Origin: an uncultured beta proteobacterium
GTDB taxonomy: Bacteria > Pseudomonadota > Gammaproteobacteria > Burkholderiales > Burkholderiaceae_E
Assembly (NCBI GenBank): GCA_903934295.1
Contig: CAIZNI010000054.1
Location: 1 to 64,000, forward strand
Length of the DNA stretch: 64,000 nt
Reading direction: 5' to 3'
Positions 27,955 through 37,461 of this stretch are shown one piece after another. Position numbers and translations under genes: made by a program. The notes beneath the pieces are model-generated. The model saw only the letters and a program-made list of their open reading frames with translations. It was not told where the DNA came from and did no database searches. The number at the start of each line of letters is the position of its first letter. The stretch's first letter is position 1.

Positions 27955-28317
27955 CCGGCTGGCGCGCAGCAGCGACAGCTGCGGATTGGGCAGCCGGCCG
28001 GCGCCCTCGAGATCGGCCTGTGCGATGTCCAGATCGAAGAACGCCGCCTGCAGGCCGCGGTTGTTGAGCAGGGCGATCTGCACCGCGTCATCGGCCGACA
28101 GCGGGCGGGCGAGCAGTCCGGCGAGCTCACCGGCGATCGGCTCGCGCTGCGCCGGCTCGAGGGTCCGCGCGAGCCGGCGGTCGAGGTGCTGGCGCACGAT
28201 CTGCTCGACCGGGGCGAAACCGCTGCCGGGCGCCAGGCTGGCGCAGCCGCTGGCGGCGAGCAGGACGAGACCCGTGCCGAGCCATCGGGCGACGCTGAGC
28301 CGATTCGCGGACATCAT
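27955..28317 (-). pseudogene. N-terminal remnant of a CusC/TolC-family outer-membrane efflux lipoprotein
   Basis: From ATG 28317 the first ~121 residues are a good CusC-type N-terminus. They comprise a lipobox (LLAASGC, Cys25), SADDAVQIALLNNRGLQAAF and EGAGRLPNPQLSLLRAS, the conserved start of the TolC-family repeat. Homology stops at about 27955. The frame then runs on as meaningless basic sequence to 27721, antisense to DUF3567. A full CusC has about 450 residues, so three quarters are gone, together with any cusB, cusA and the start of cusF. Confidence 0.7.
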
Positions 28318-28327
28318 CCGTCGCGCC

Positions 28328-28726
28328 TCAATGCCGATGCGCCGGCGGCGCGGCAGCGGGCCGTGCCGGCGTTGCCGGCGCGGGTTGCATCGGCGTGGCC
28401 TGCGCGGGTTGCATCGGCGTTGCCGCCTCCGGTCGTATCGGCGCCACCGCCTCGGGTCGTGCCGGCCCCACCTCGCGGGCGTAGGCGCGCCAGCCGCCGG
28501 CCTGGCGCACCCGTTCGTTGGCCTCGCGCCAGACGCCCACCGGCTGCTCGGCGTAGGGCCGATAGCCGCCAAAGGACGGGACATGCTGAAACGCCGGCAC
28601 CGGGGCGCTTGCGTCCAGCGGGTCGGGGCGTACGGCGGGCGCGGCCCCCTGGGCGAGCGGGACCAGGCACAGCAGCGCGGCGCCCAGGACGAGCCGGCGC
28701 GGGTCATGCAGCAGGGATCGGATCAT
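28328..28726 (-). CDS. Small exported protein of the lost copper-efflux operon
   Basis: 132 aa from ATG 28726. A Sec signal (LVLGAALLCLVPLAQGAAP) is followed by DPLDASAPVPAFQHVPSFGGYRPY and VGVWREANERVRQAGGWRAYARE. That arrangement is found in small periplasmic proteins encoded just before cusC-type genes in Burkholderiales. The C-terminal 40 residues are low-complexity repeats (PMQPAQAT / PMQPAPAT) ending in HRH. It sits 10 bases before the broken cusC. It may still be expressed, but its operon partners are missing. Confidence 0.6.
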   Translation of the reverse strand: MIRSLLHDPRRLVLGAALLCLVPLAQGAAPAVRPDPLDASAPVPAFQHVPSFGGYRPYAEQPVGVWREANERVRQAGGWRAYAREVGPARPEAVAPIRPEAATPMQPAQATPMQPAPATPARPAAAPPAHRH

Positions 28727-28910
28727 GTCGGCCTCGCAGGCGCTTCGCGTGGTCCCGCCCCCGGACGATGGCGGGCCGTGCGATCGGCGCGTTGGTGCAC
28801 CCGGCCAGCGGGCCGGTTCGTCGATCGATCGGTCGTCTCTACACCACCACTGCGCGCAAGCGGAACGCCGGCTCAAGCCGCCGGCTGTCGCGCCGGTGCG
28901 CTTCGGTTAG

Positions 28911-29948
<1,038 letters not shown>

Positions 29949-29967
29949 CCCGCCGCCAGGAGCATCG

Positions 29968-30774
29968 ATGACCATCATCCGGCTGTCCGACGTCAGCCTC
30001 GAGTATTTCGAACACGGCAACGGTCCGCACACCGTGGTGCTGGTCCACGGCTACCAGGCCTCGGCGCGGATCTGGCATGGCGTGCAGCAGGCGCTGCCGG
30101 CGTCGCGCTATCGCTCGATCGCGGTCAATAACCGGGGCGCGGGTGAGTCGCAGGCGCCTCCGCTCGAGAGCGACTTCACCATCCAGACCTTCGCCGCCGA
30201 CCTGTTCGAGCTGGTCGGGCGTCTGGGCCTGACCGCGTTCACCCTGGTCGGGCATTCGATGGGCGGCGCCACCGTGGCGCAGTTCGCGGTCGATCATCCG
30301 GCGCTGGTATCGGGCCTGGTGCTGCTCGATCCGGCGAGCCCGAATGGCGTGAACCTGTCGGCGCCGGAACTGGAAGCGCTGCTCGATCAGCGCATGGCGC
30401 TGCGCCGCGAGCAGCTCGCACGCGGCGGGGGCGGCGATGGCATCGATGCGCGCGGCGACGGCGGCGATGCCGAGCAGCTCGCCCAGCTGGTGCGCGACAT
30501 CGCTGCGGCACCGGAGCGGCGGCTGCGCGGCTCGATGCGCTCGATGCTGCAGCTGCGCCTGGCCGAGCGTGTGAAGACGCTGCCGATGCCGGTGCTGCTG
30601 GCCGCCGGCGACCGCGACGCGATCATTCCGCTGGAGAACATGCTGGCGACCTGGGCGATGTATCCAAAGGGAACCGGCCTGCACGTGTGGCACGGTCAGG
30701 GACATTCGCCCAATCTGGACGCGCCGGGCGAGGTCGCGGCGCTGCTGCGCCGCTTCATCGAGGGGGCGGCCTAG
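29968..30774 (+). CDS. Alpha/beta hydrolase
   Basis: 268 aa. Alpha/beta-hydrolase landmarks: oxyanion region VLVHGYQASARIW, nucleophile elbow GHSMGGATV, acid residue in AAGDRDAIIP and catalytic His in GQGHSPNLDAPG. A His/Gly/Asp-rich insert (RGGGGDGIDARGDGGD) lies in the lid region. The substrate is unknown. Its TAG stop shares the CTAG tetranucleotide with the stop of the convergent rhodanese gene, so the two genes overlap by four bases. Confidence 0.88.
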   Translation: MTIIRLSDVSLEYFEHGNGPHTVVLVHGYQASARIWHGVQQALPASRYRSIAVNNRGAGESQAPPLESDFTIQTFAADLFELVGRLGLTAFTLVGHSMGGATVAQFAVDHPALVSGLVLLDPASPNGVNLSAPELEALLDQRMALRREQLARGGGGDGIDARGDGGDAEQLAQLVRDIAAAPERRLRGSMRSMLQLRLAERVKTLPMPVLLAAGDRDAIIPLENMLATWAMYPKGTGLHVWHGQGHSPNLDAPGEVAALLRRFIEGAA

Positions 30775-31163
30775 AGCTGCTCCCAGGGCAGGCCCTCGAA
30801 GCGCCAGCCGCTGATCTCGCCGCGGTGATGGCGGTCGTTGAGCGGGCCCTCGAAGCCGTGCAGCACGTTGACCACCTGCGAAAAGCCGGCGGACTCGAGC
30901 GCCTTGCCGGCATCGACCGAGCGGTTGCCGCTGCGGCAGATGATCACCACCGGGCGGTCCACCGACTGGCCGACCAGCTTTCGCACCTCGGCGGCGAAGT
31001 GTGGATTGACCTCCCAGTCGGGCGCCTCGGCCCAGGGCACATGGACCGCGCCCTCGGGGTGGCCCACGAACAGGTATTCCGCCTCGCTGCGGCAATCGAC
31101 GAACACCGCATCGGGCTGCGTGCGCAGCAGCTCGTGCGCCTGGCGGGGGGTGAGATCGCGCAT
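30771..31163 (-). CDS. Single-domain rhodanese-like protein
   Basis: 130 aa. The rhodanese domain has VFVDCRSEAEYLFVGHPEGAVHVPW and the active loop IICRSGNRSVDAG with catalytic Cys76. The C-terminus (FEGPLNDRHHRGEISGWRF) is the tail typical of Burkholderiales and alphaproteobacterial versions. It probably carries sulfane sulfur. Its start overlaps a 23-codon open frame (TGATG), which in turn overlaps the upstream hydrolase. Confidence 0.9.
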   Translation of the reverse strand: MRDLTPRQAHELLRTQPDAVFVDCRSEAEYLFVGHPEGAVHVPWAEAPDWEVNPHFAAEVRKLVGQSVDRPVVIICRSGNRSVDAGKALESAGFSQVVNVLHGFEGPLNDRHHRGEISGWRFEGLPWEQL

Positions 31164-31234
31164 CACTTCATCATCCGTACAAGGACCAGCGAAAGGGCCG
31201 GGAAGGCCATCACCAGCGGACCGGCCACGCTCAT
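31163..31234 (-). CDS. Possible 23-aa hydrophobic peptide, coupled on both sides
   Basis: ATG at 31234 overlaps the TGA of the hydrolase gene as ATGA. Its own TGA overlaps the ATG of the rhodanese gene as TGATG. The product, starting MSVAGPLVMAFPALSLVLV and ending RMMK, is a short hydrophobic stretch with a basic end, the size of one membrane helix. It has no ribosome site of its own, so it would rely on re-initiation. It could instead be chance sequence that merely lets ribosomes pass between two genes. Confidence 0.35.
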   Translation of the reverse strand: MSVAGPLVMAFPALSLVLVRMMK

Positions 31235-32019
31235 CGGCGGGTGTCGGCCAGCAGGAAGCGCACGGTGGCGTCGAGCCAGCGCAGCGGCCGCTCCGAATGG
31301 CCGAAGTGTGCGGTCGGCAGTTCCAGGTAGGCGGCCCCCGGGATGGTGGCGGCGATTTCGCGGCCGCGCTCGGGCGGTGTCGAGGGGTCGTGGGTGCCGG
31401 CGATGACCAGCGTGGGCACGGCAATGTCGGCCAGCCCGTCGGCGATCGACATGTCGCGGATCGCCGCGCAGCAGGCGGCGTAGCCGCGCGGATCGATCGA
31501 CAGCAGCGTGCTGCGCACCGAGCCGTGGTGGGCGGTGCGTCGGGCCGCATACGCCGGCGTGAAGAAGCGCGCCAGCATCGCATCGGTGACCGCCGCCATG
31601 CCCTGTCCCAGGACCAGCGGGATGCGTTCGTCGAAGGTGCGTGGATCGACCCGCGCGCTGGTGTTCGAGAGCACCAGACGGTCGAGCCGCTGGCCGGCAT
31701 GGCGGGCCAGCCACATGCCGGTCATGCCGCCGATCGACAGACCGGCGAAGTGAAAGCGCGCCCAGCCCGCCGCATCGGCGCAGGCCAGCGCATCGCGGCC
31801 GAGCTGGGCGATCGAGTATTCACCGGGCGGCACATCGGAGGCGCCGTGACCGCGCTTGTCCAGCCGCAGAACCTGGAAGTGGCGGGTCAGTCCGGGCATC
31901 ACCGGGTCCCACATCGTGTGGTCCGAGCCCAGGGAGCTCACCATCACCAGCGGCGGGCGGCCGGCCTGGCCGTCGAGCCGCCAGTAGATCCGGGCACCGT
32001 CTGAAAGGGCAAAGGGCAT
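31231..32019 (-). CDS. Alpha/beta hydrolase, 3-oxoadipate enol-lactonase-like
   Basis: 262 aa. The layout follows PcaD-type enzymes: RIYWRLDG, VMVSSLGSDHTMWDPVMPGL, LDKRGHGASDVPPGEYSI, nucleophile elbow GLSIGGMTG, acid in IAGTHDPSTPP and catalytic His in TAHFGHSERP. PcaD hydrolyses 3-oxoadipate enol-lactone in the protocatechuate branch of the beta-ketoadipate pathway. No other pca gene is nearby, so the substrate remains uncertain. Confidence 0.8.
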   Translation of the reverse strand: MPFALSDGARIYWRLDGQAGRPPLVMVSSLGSDHTMWDPVMPGLTRHFQVLRLDKRGHGASDVPPGEYSIAQLGRDALACADAAGWARFHFAGLSIGGMTGMWLARHAGQRLDRLVLSNTSARVDPRTFDERIPLVLGQGMAAVTDAMLARFFTPAYAARRTAHHGSVRSTLLSIDPRGYAACCAAIRDMSIADGLADIAVPTLVIAGTHDPSTPPERGREIAATIPGAAYLELPTAHFGHSERPLRWLDATVRFLLADTRR

Positions 32020-32056
32020 GGCGGGGCTGCATCCTCATCCGAGACAAGCCGCCATG

Positions 32057-34357
32057 TTAGGGGAAGATCGCCTCCCGGCGCAGCAGTGTTTCGATCCAGT
32101 CGGCCGGGGCCGGTCGGCCGAACAGATAGCCCTGCATCGCGTCGCAGCCGAAATCGAGCAGCAGCCGCGCCTGGTCTTCCGACTCGACGCCGTCGGCGAT
32201 CACCGTCAGCCCCAGGCTGTGGGCCATGGCGATGGTCGCCTTGACCACCGTCGCACGGTCGGCGTCTTCGGACAGTCCGCTCACGAATGACCGGTCGATT
32301 TTCAGGTGGTCGATCGGCAGGCTCTTCAGGAACGACAGCGAGGAGTAGCCAGTGCCGAATTCATCGATCGCCAGCATCAGCCCGATCTTCTTGAGCGCGC
32401 CCAGGATCCGCGCCGCCTCGGGTGGGTTCTCCATGACCGTCGACTCGCTGATTTCGAGCTCGATCACCGAGGGCGGCAGGCGGTGCCGGGCGATGACCCG
32501 TGCCAGGTTCGCGGCCAGTGCCGGGTGGCGCAGCTGGGTGGCCGAGAGATTCACCGCGATCCGAAAGGCCGGCATCGCCGAGTCGAGCCAGATCCGGGCC
32601 TGGCGGCAGGCATGGTCGAAGACCCATTCGCCCAGCGGCACCATCAGGCCGATCTCCTCGGCGATCGGGATGAAGCGGTCCGGCGGCACCGCGCCCTCGC
32701 CCGGCAGGTTCCAGCGCAGCAGCGCCTCGGCGCCGGCGAAGCGACCGACCCGGTCGACGGTGATTTGGTAGTGCAGTTCGAAGGCGTCTTCCTTGAGCGC
32801 GGTGCGCAGCTTTTGCTCCAGCGCGATCCGGTCCAGGGCGGCGCGGTTCATCTGCGGCAGGAAGTAGCGGTAGGTGTTGCGTCCGCCCGACTTCGCCTGG
32901 TACATCGCGGCATCGGCGTGGCGCAGCAGTGTCGCGCCGTCCTCGCCGTCTTCCGGGAAGACGCTGATGCCGATCGAGGGCGTGGCCGACAGCTCGTAGC
33001 GCTCCAGGCGCACCGGCTCGCGCAGCGCCCCCAGCACCCGCTCGGCGACCGCCGTCAGGTCCTCGATTCGCTCGATCTGGGTGATCAGCAGCACGAACTC
33101 GTCGCCGCCCAGGCGCGCCAGCAGGTCGCAGGGCCGACTCACCGAGCTCAGGCGCCGGCCCACCTCGATCAGCAACTGGTCGCCGGTGCTGTGGCCCAGC
33201 GTGTCGTTGATCGTCTTGAACCGGTCCAGGTCGATGAACATCACCGCCACCCGGCCCTGGTCCCGGCGTGCATCGTCCAGTGCCTGGCCGAGCCGGTCCT
33301 CCAGCAGCGCGCGGTTGGGCAGGTCGGTGAGCGCGTCGTGCTGCGCCAGTCGCATCACCCGGGCCTCGGCCATCTTGCGCTCGGTGATGTCGCGCAGCGT
33401 CGCCAGGACGGCCCCGCGGCCGTCGATCATCGCCTGCGCGGTGCGCAGTTCCGCGGTGCGCTGATGGCCGTCGAGCGAGCGCAGGCGCACCTCGCTGCTG
33501 TCGGCCGGTTCGCCCGGCTTCCGATCGGCCGGCTCGCCGTCGTCGATCCAGATGCGCAGATGCGTGCCCAGTGCCTGCTCGCGCTGCCACACGCGCAGCA
33601 GCGCCATGGCGGCGGCGTTCAGGTCGGTGATGACCCCGTCGTGCACCACCAGCACCGCATCGGGCGACAGCGAGAAAAGGTCGCGGTAGCTCAGTTCGCG
33701 CTCGCGCAGCGTCGCGGTCACGCGCGCGTTCTCGGCCATTTCGTCGCGCAGCTTCGCGTTGGCTTCGTCCAGGGCGGCCGCGCGTTCGTCCTGCTCGCGC
33801 CAGACCTCGACCATGCGCGCGGCCAGCCGCGAGGTCTGCAGTCCGATCATCCGGGCCAGCACGACCAGCGTGGCGGCAGTCGACAGCCAGGCCAGTGGGT
33901 GCGCGAGATAGGCGGCGATATCGAAGTCGTGCCGGATCAGGCCGGCCTGCACCGCGCCCAGCGTGCCCAGCAGCATCGCCGCCCCGGCCGCGCCCACCCA
34001 GTTGCCGACTGCCGACCCGAAGGAGGCGTTGGCCAGGAAGATCATCGCCAGCAGCAGGATCACCGCCTGGCCGGCCAGGCCGTAGGTGACCAGGCTCATG
34101 GCCCCGGCGCCGCCGAACAGGGCCGTCATCAGCAGCGCGCGCCATTTCAGCGACAGGCGTCGGTGAAACAGGAAGAACCCGCACGCCAGCAAGTAGATCC
34201 CGGCGATCGCTGGACTCAGCGGCTGCTGCGACAAGGTGGCGCGCGCCAGCGCGATCACGAACAGCAGCGTGGCGAAGGCGAACAGCATCCGGATCGACGA
34301 GGCGACGACGTCCTCGCGGATCAGTTCGGTGACTTGCTGCGTTCGGGAAGGCGCCAT
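32057..34357 (-). CDS. Membrane PAS-GGDEF-EAL cyclic-di-GMP protein
   Basis: 766 aa from ATG 34357; the longer frame back to 35965 is antisense to the monooxygenase gene. Residues 20-175 form five or six membrane helices. PAS at ~220-330, GGDEF domain ~335-500 and EAL ~515-766 follow. The diguanylate cyclase site GGDEF (417-421) and the inhibitory RxxD site (R408, D411) are intact. The EAL motif is at 544-546. The DDFGTG motif reads DEFGTG (Glu666) and the EGVE motif reads DGVE (Asp722), so phosphodiesterase activity may be altered. Confidence 0.92.
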   Translation of the reverse strand: MAPSRTQQVTELIREDVVASSIRMLFAFATLLFVIALARATLSQQPLSPAIAGIYLLACGFFLFHRRLSLKWRALLMTALFGGAGAMSLVTYGLAGQAVILLLAMIFLANASFGSAVGNWVGAAGAAMLLGTLGAVQAGLIRHDFDIAAYLAHPLAWLSTAATLVVLARMIGLQTSRLAARMVEVWREQDERAAALDEANAKLRDEMAENARVTATLRERELSYRDLFSLSPDAVLVVHDGVITDLNAAAMALLRVWQREQALGTHLRIWIDDGEPADRKPGEPADSSEVRLRSLDGHQRTAELRTAQAMIDGRGAVLATLRDITERKMAEARVMRLAQHDALTDLPNRALLEDRLGQALDDARRDQGRVAVMFIDLDRFKTINDTLGHSTGDQLLIEVGRRLSSVSRPCDLLARLGGDEFVLLITQIERIEDLTAVAERVLGALREPVRLERYELSATPSIGISVFPEDGEDGATLLRHADAAMYQAKSGGRNTYRYFLPQMNRAALDRIALEQKLRTALKEDAFELHYQITVDRVGRFAGAEALLRWNLPGEGAVPPDRFIPIAEEIGLMVPLGEWVFDHACRQARIWLDSAMPAFRIAVNLSATQLRHPALAANLARVIARHRLPPSVIELEISESTVMENPPEAARILGALKKIGLMLAIDEFGTGYSSLSFLKSLPIDHLKIDRSFVSGLSEDADRATVVKATIAMAHSLGLTVIADGVESEDQARLLLDFGCDAMQGYLFGRPAPADWIETLLRREAIFP

Positions 34358-34474
34358 CGCTGCGGGACAGGGAAAATGGGGATCTCTCGCGTTATCGGCC
34401 GCCCGGCGGACTTCTTCATCCCGATCACCGGCCGTCGCGGCGCGGGCCGCCGGACGGTCGCTGCCGGCGGTTTC

Positions 34475-34576
34475 GGGCACTACAATGACTGGGTGAAGGA
34501 AATGAACGGCAAGGGCATCAACGGCAGGCAATTGCTCGACAGCGCCAAGGCGCTCATCCAGAAGAACGCGAGATAG
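34475..34576 (+). pseudogene. C-terminal fragment resembling a TRAP binding protein
   Basis: The frame ending TAG 34574-34576 reads YNDWVKEMNGKGINGRQLLD and then SAKALIQKNAR. This matches the general pattern at the C-terminus of TRAP (DctP-type) binding proteins, 'WVKExxxKGxDGxxLxxxARALI'. Upstream, nothing in this frame continues the fold. If real, only the last ~30 residues survive. A TACAAT at 34481 is a possible -10 for the monooxygenase gene that starts 3 bases after this fragment. Confidence 0.4.
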
Positions 34577-34579
34577 GCC

Positions 34580-35845
34580 ATGAAAGTACTGATCATCGGA
34601 GGGGGCATCGGCGGTCTCTCGCTGGCGCTGATGCTGCAGGCGCGCGGCGTCGCGGTGCAGATCCATGAATCCTCGGCCGAGGTCCGTCCGCTCGGGGTGG
34701 GCATCAACGTGCAGCCCAGCGCGGTGGTCGAGCTGGCCATCCTGGGCCTGCTGCCGCGCCTCGATGCCACCGGCATCCGCACCGCCGAAGTCTGCTATTT
34801 CAACCGCCACGGCCAGCGCATCTGGAGCGAGCCGCGCGGCCTGCGGGCGGGCTATCGGGTGCCGCAGTTCTCGATCCATCGCGGCGAGCTGCAGATGCTG
34901 CTGATGCGGGCTGCCGTGGAGCGCCTGGGGCCCGGGGCGGTGCGCTGTGGCCACGAGGCGGTGGCGGTCGACCCCGACCGTGGCAGTGTGACGCTGCGCG
35001 ACCGCGCGAGCGGCCAGTCGTTCGTCGAACACGCCGACGCGGTGATCTCGGCCGACGGCATCCATTCGGCGGTGCGCCGCCAGTTCTACCCCGACGAAGG
35101 GCCGCCGCAGTTTTCCGGCTGCGTGCTCTGGCGCGCCACCACCGTGGGCAAGCCCTTCCTGACCGGCGCGAGCATGGTGATGGCGGGCCACGCCGACCAG
35201 AAGCTGGTGACGTATCCGATCTCGCGTCCCCATGCCGACCGGGGCGAGTCGCTGATCAACTGGATCGCCGAGCTGCGCGTGCCTGGCGGGGCGCCGCCCA
35301 AGCACGACTGGAACAAGGAAGTGGCGCTCGAGATCTTCGCCGCCGATTTCGATCGCTGGGTCTGGGACTGGCTCGATGTGCCGGCGCTGCTGCGCGGCGC
35401 CTCGACCATCTACGAGTTCCCGATGGTCGATCGCGATCCGCTGCCGCGCTGGACCCATGGCCGGGTGACGCTGCTGGGCGATGCTGCGCACCCCATGTAC
35501 CCGATCGGCTCCAACGGCGCTTCGCAGTCGATCCTGGACGCGCGCGCGCTGGCCGACGAGATCGCCGGCACCGATGTGGCCGGCCTGCCGGCGGCGCTGC
35601 AGCGCTACGAGGCAGAGCGGCTGCCGCGCACCGCGCGCATCGTGATGGCCAATCGCGCCCAGGGGCCCGATTACGTCCTCGATGTTGCCGAGGCCCGCGC
35701 GCCCGACGGCTTTGCCGACGTGAGCGAGGTCGCCACCCGCGAGGAGCTCGAGACCATCGCCTCGGGTTACAAGCGGCTGGTCGGGCTGGACATCGAGACG
35801 GTCAATGCCAAGGCGCTGGCGGCGGGGCTGCTGGTGACGCCATGA
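34580..35845 (+). CDS. FAD-dependent monooxygenase (salicylate hydroxylase-like)
   Basis: 421 aa. The N-terminal FAD fold is VLIIGGGIGGLSLALML; the second motif includes the DG of AVISADGIHSAVRRQF; the third is LLGDAAHPMYPIGSNGASQSI. These three together define group A flavoprotein hydroxylases that use NAD(P)H and O2. Aromatic or beta-keto substrates are likely, but there is no catabolic cluster around it. The spacing of 16 bases to marC suggests a shared transcript. Confidence 0.88.
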   Translation: MKVLIIGGGIGGLSLALMLQARGVAVQIHESSAEVRPLGVGINVQPSAVVELAILGLLPRLDATGIRTAEVCYFNRHGQRIWSEPRGLRAGYRVPQFSIHRGELQMLLMRAAVERLGPGAVRCGHEAVAVDPDRGSVTLRDRASGQSFVEHADAVISADGIHSAVRRQFYPDEGPPQFSGCVLWRATTVGKPFLTGASMVMAGHADQKLVTYPISRPHADRGESLINWIAELRVPGGAPPKHDWNKEVALEIFAADFDRWVWDWLDVPALLRGASTIYEFPMVDRDPLPRWTHGRVTLLGDAAHPMYPIGSNGASQSILDARALADEIAGTDVAGLPAALQRYEAERLPRTARIVMANRAQGPDYVLDVAEARAPDGFADVSEVATREELETIASGYKRLVGLDIETVNAKALAAGLLVTP

Positions 35846-35861
35846 GTCGCGCCGGCGCTGC

Positions 35862-36515
35862 ATGACCACCCTCGCCCTGCTCAAGCTGGCGACGACCTTC
35901 TTCCTGGGCGGCTTCTTCAGCCTCGTCACCATCATCAACCCGCCCTCGGCGCTGCCGGTGTTCACCGCGCTCTCGGCGGGGCTGCCCGAGGGCGAGCAGG
36001 CGCGTCTGGCGCGTTCGGCCTCGATCTATTCGCTGAGCATCCTGGTCGTGAGCCTGTTCGCCGGCGGGCTGATCCTGACCCTGTTCGGGGTGTCCTATCC
36101 GGCGCTGCGGGTGGCCGGCGGCATCTGCGTGCTGCTGCTGGGTCACGGCATGCTGTTCGGCCGCGGCGTCGGCGCCGCCCCCGACGGTGCGGCCCATGCC
36201 AATCCGGCCTTTTTTCCGCTGGCGCTGCCCACCATCACCGGTCCGGGCACGATCGCGGTGGTGATCGGCATTTCCACCGAGATCCGCGAGTTGAAGAGCG
36301 CCCTGCAGGAGGCGGTGGCCTACGCGGCGACGATCGCCGCGATGCTGGCCGCCAGCCTGCTGATCTGGGTGGTGCTGCGCAGCGCACGGGCGATCTCGCA
36401 GCGCCTGGGCGCCGGGGGCACCGAGGTGCTCACCCGCCTGATGGGCTTTCTGCTGCTGTGCGTGGGCGTGCAGTTCATCGCCTCGGGCGTGCGCAGCTTC
36501 GTGGCGGGCGGCTGA
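35862..36515 (+). CDS. MarC family integral membrane protein
   Basis: 217 aa with six membrane helices. Family landmarks are SLVTIINPPSALPVF in helix 1 and FFPLALPTITGPGTIAVV in the middle, with RLMGFLLLCVGVQFIASGV at the end. MarC proteins have no established transport function despite the old multiple-antibiotic-resistance name. Its stop is three bases from the stop of the convergent crotonase gene. Confidence 0.92.
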   Translation: MTTLALLKLATTFFLGGFFSLVTIINPPSALPVFTALSAGLPEGEQARLARSASIYSLSILVVSLFAGGLILTLFGVSYPALRVAGGICVLLLGHGMLFGRGVGAAPDGAAHANPAFFPLALPTITGPGTIAVVIGISTEIRELKSALQEAVAYAATIAAMLAASLLIWVVLRSARAISQRLGAGGTEVLTRLMGFLLLCVGVQFIASGVRSFVAGG

Positions 36516-36518
36516 GCC

Positions 36519-37373
36519 TCAGGTCGTGCGGCGCGGTGCGCGCACCGGCAGGTCGACGAACTGCGCCGGCCGCTTGGCCGCGTTGGCCGCGATCGCTTCC
36601 ATGATCTCGTCCTTTTGCAGCATGCTGGCATTCCAGATGCCGATGTAGTCGAGTCCATCGGCGGTGGAGTGGTCGCGGGCGTAGTTGATCATCCGCTTGC
36701 AGCCATAGACGGCCAGCGGCGCCTTGGCGGCGATCTCGCGCGCGATCGCCATCACTTCCGCGAGCAGGGTGGCGTGATCGGGGAACACCCGGTTCACCAG
36801 GCCGCAGGCCTGGGCTTCGCGCGCCGGCATGCGGCGCCCGGTGTAGGCCAGCTCGCGCACGATGCCCTCCGGAATCAGCTTGACCAGCCGCGGGAAGGTG
36901 CCGACGTCGGCGGTCATGCCGATGTTGATCTCGAACACGGTGATGAAGGCGTCCTCGGTGGCGTAGCGCATGTCGCAGGCGGTGGCCAGGTCGACGCCGC
37001 CGCCGATGCAGCCGCCCTGGATCGCGGCCAGCACCGGGATCCGGCACGACTCCAGCACGCTGAAGCTGCGCTGCATGCGCTGTACCGTGTCGTAGAAGCG
37101 CGCGCCGTGCTGGCGCAGCGTCTCGGCGCGCGCCTGCGCGTCGGCGGTGATGCTGCTGTCCGAGAACATCGCGGTGTCGATGCCGGAGCTGAAGTGCGGG
37201 CCGGTCGACGAGATCACGATCACCCGGGCGCGCGCGTGGTTGTCGATGTCCTCGATGATGGCGGGCAGCTCGTCCCAGAAGGCGGGGATCATGCTGTTGC
37301 GCTTCTCGGGACGGTTGAGCACGATGTGCGCGATCTGGCGGTCGATCGTGACGTCGAAGCACTGGTGGCTCAT
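36519..37373 (-). CDS. Enoyl-CoA hydratase/isomerase (crotonase) family protein 1
   Basis: 284 aa. Crotonase features: VLNRPEKRNSMIPAFWDEL, oxyanion-hole loop FSSGIDTAMF and the second loop AIQGGCIGGGVDLATACDMRYA. The acidic residues expected for hydration (two Glu) are not both clear: the region after GGGVDL reads CDMRYATEDAFITVFEINIG. This fits delta3,5-delta2,4-dienoyl-CoA isomerase-like members as well. It is downstream of crotonase 2 on the same strand, 88 bases apart. Confidence 0.85.
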   Translation of the reverse strand: MSHQCFDVTIDRQIAHIVLNRPEKRNSMIPAFWDELPAIIEDIDNHARARVIVISSTGPHFSSGIDTAMFSDSSITADAQARAETLRQHGARFYDTVQRMQRSFSVLESCRIPVLAAIQGGCIGGGVDLATACDMRYATEDAFITVFEINIGMTADVGTFPRLVKLIPEGIVRELAYTGRRMPAREAQACGLVNRVFPDHATLLAEVMAIAREIAAKAPLAVYGCKRMINYARDHSTADGLDYIGIWNASMLQKDEIMEAIAANAAKRPAQFVDLPVRAPRRTT

Positions 37374-37461
37374 CGGGAGTCTCCTGCGGGTCGGGGGGAG
37401 GTTGGTCGCCGCGGTCCTTCGGGCCGGCCGTGGCGACCAGGGCGGACGATGATAGCGCGGC

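Noticed and set aside
34358-35965. N-terminal extension of the GGDEF-EAL protein
   Set aside because: The frame stays open antisense to the flavin monooxygenase, but ATG 34357 gives a normal membrane start and the extension has no protein-like composition.
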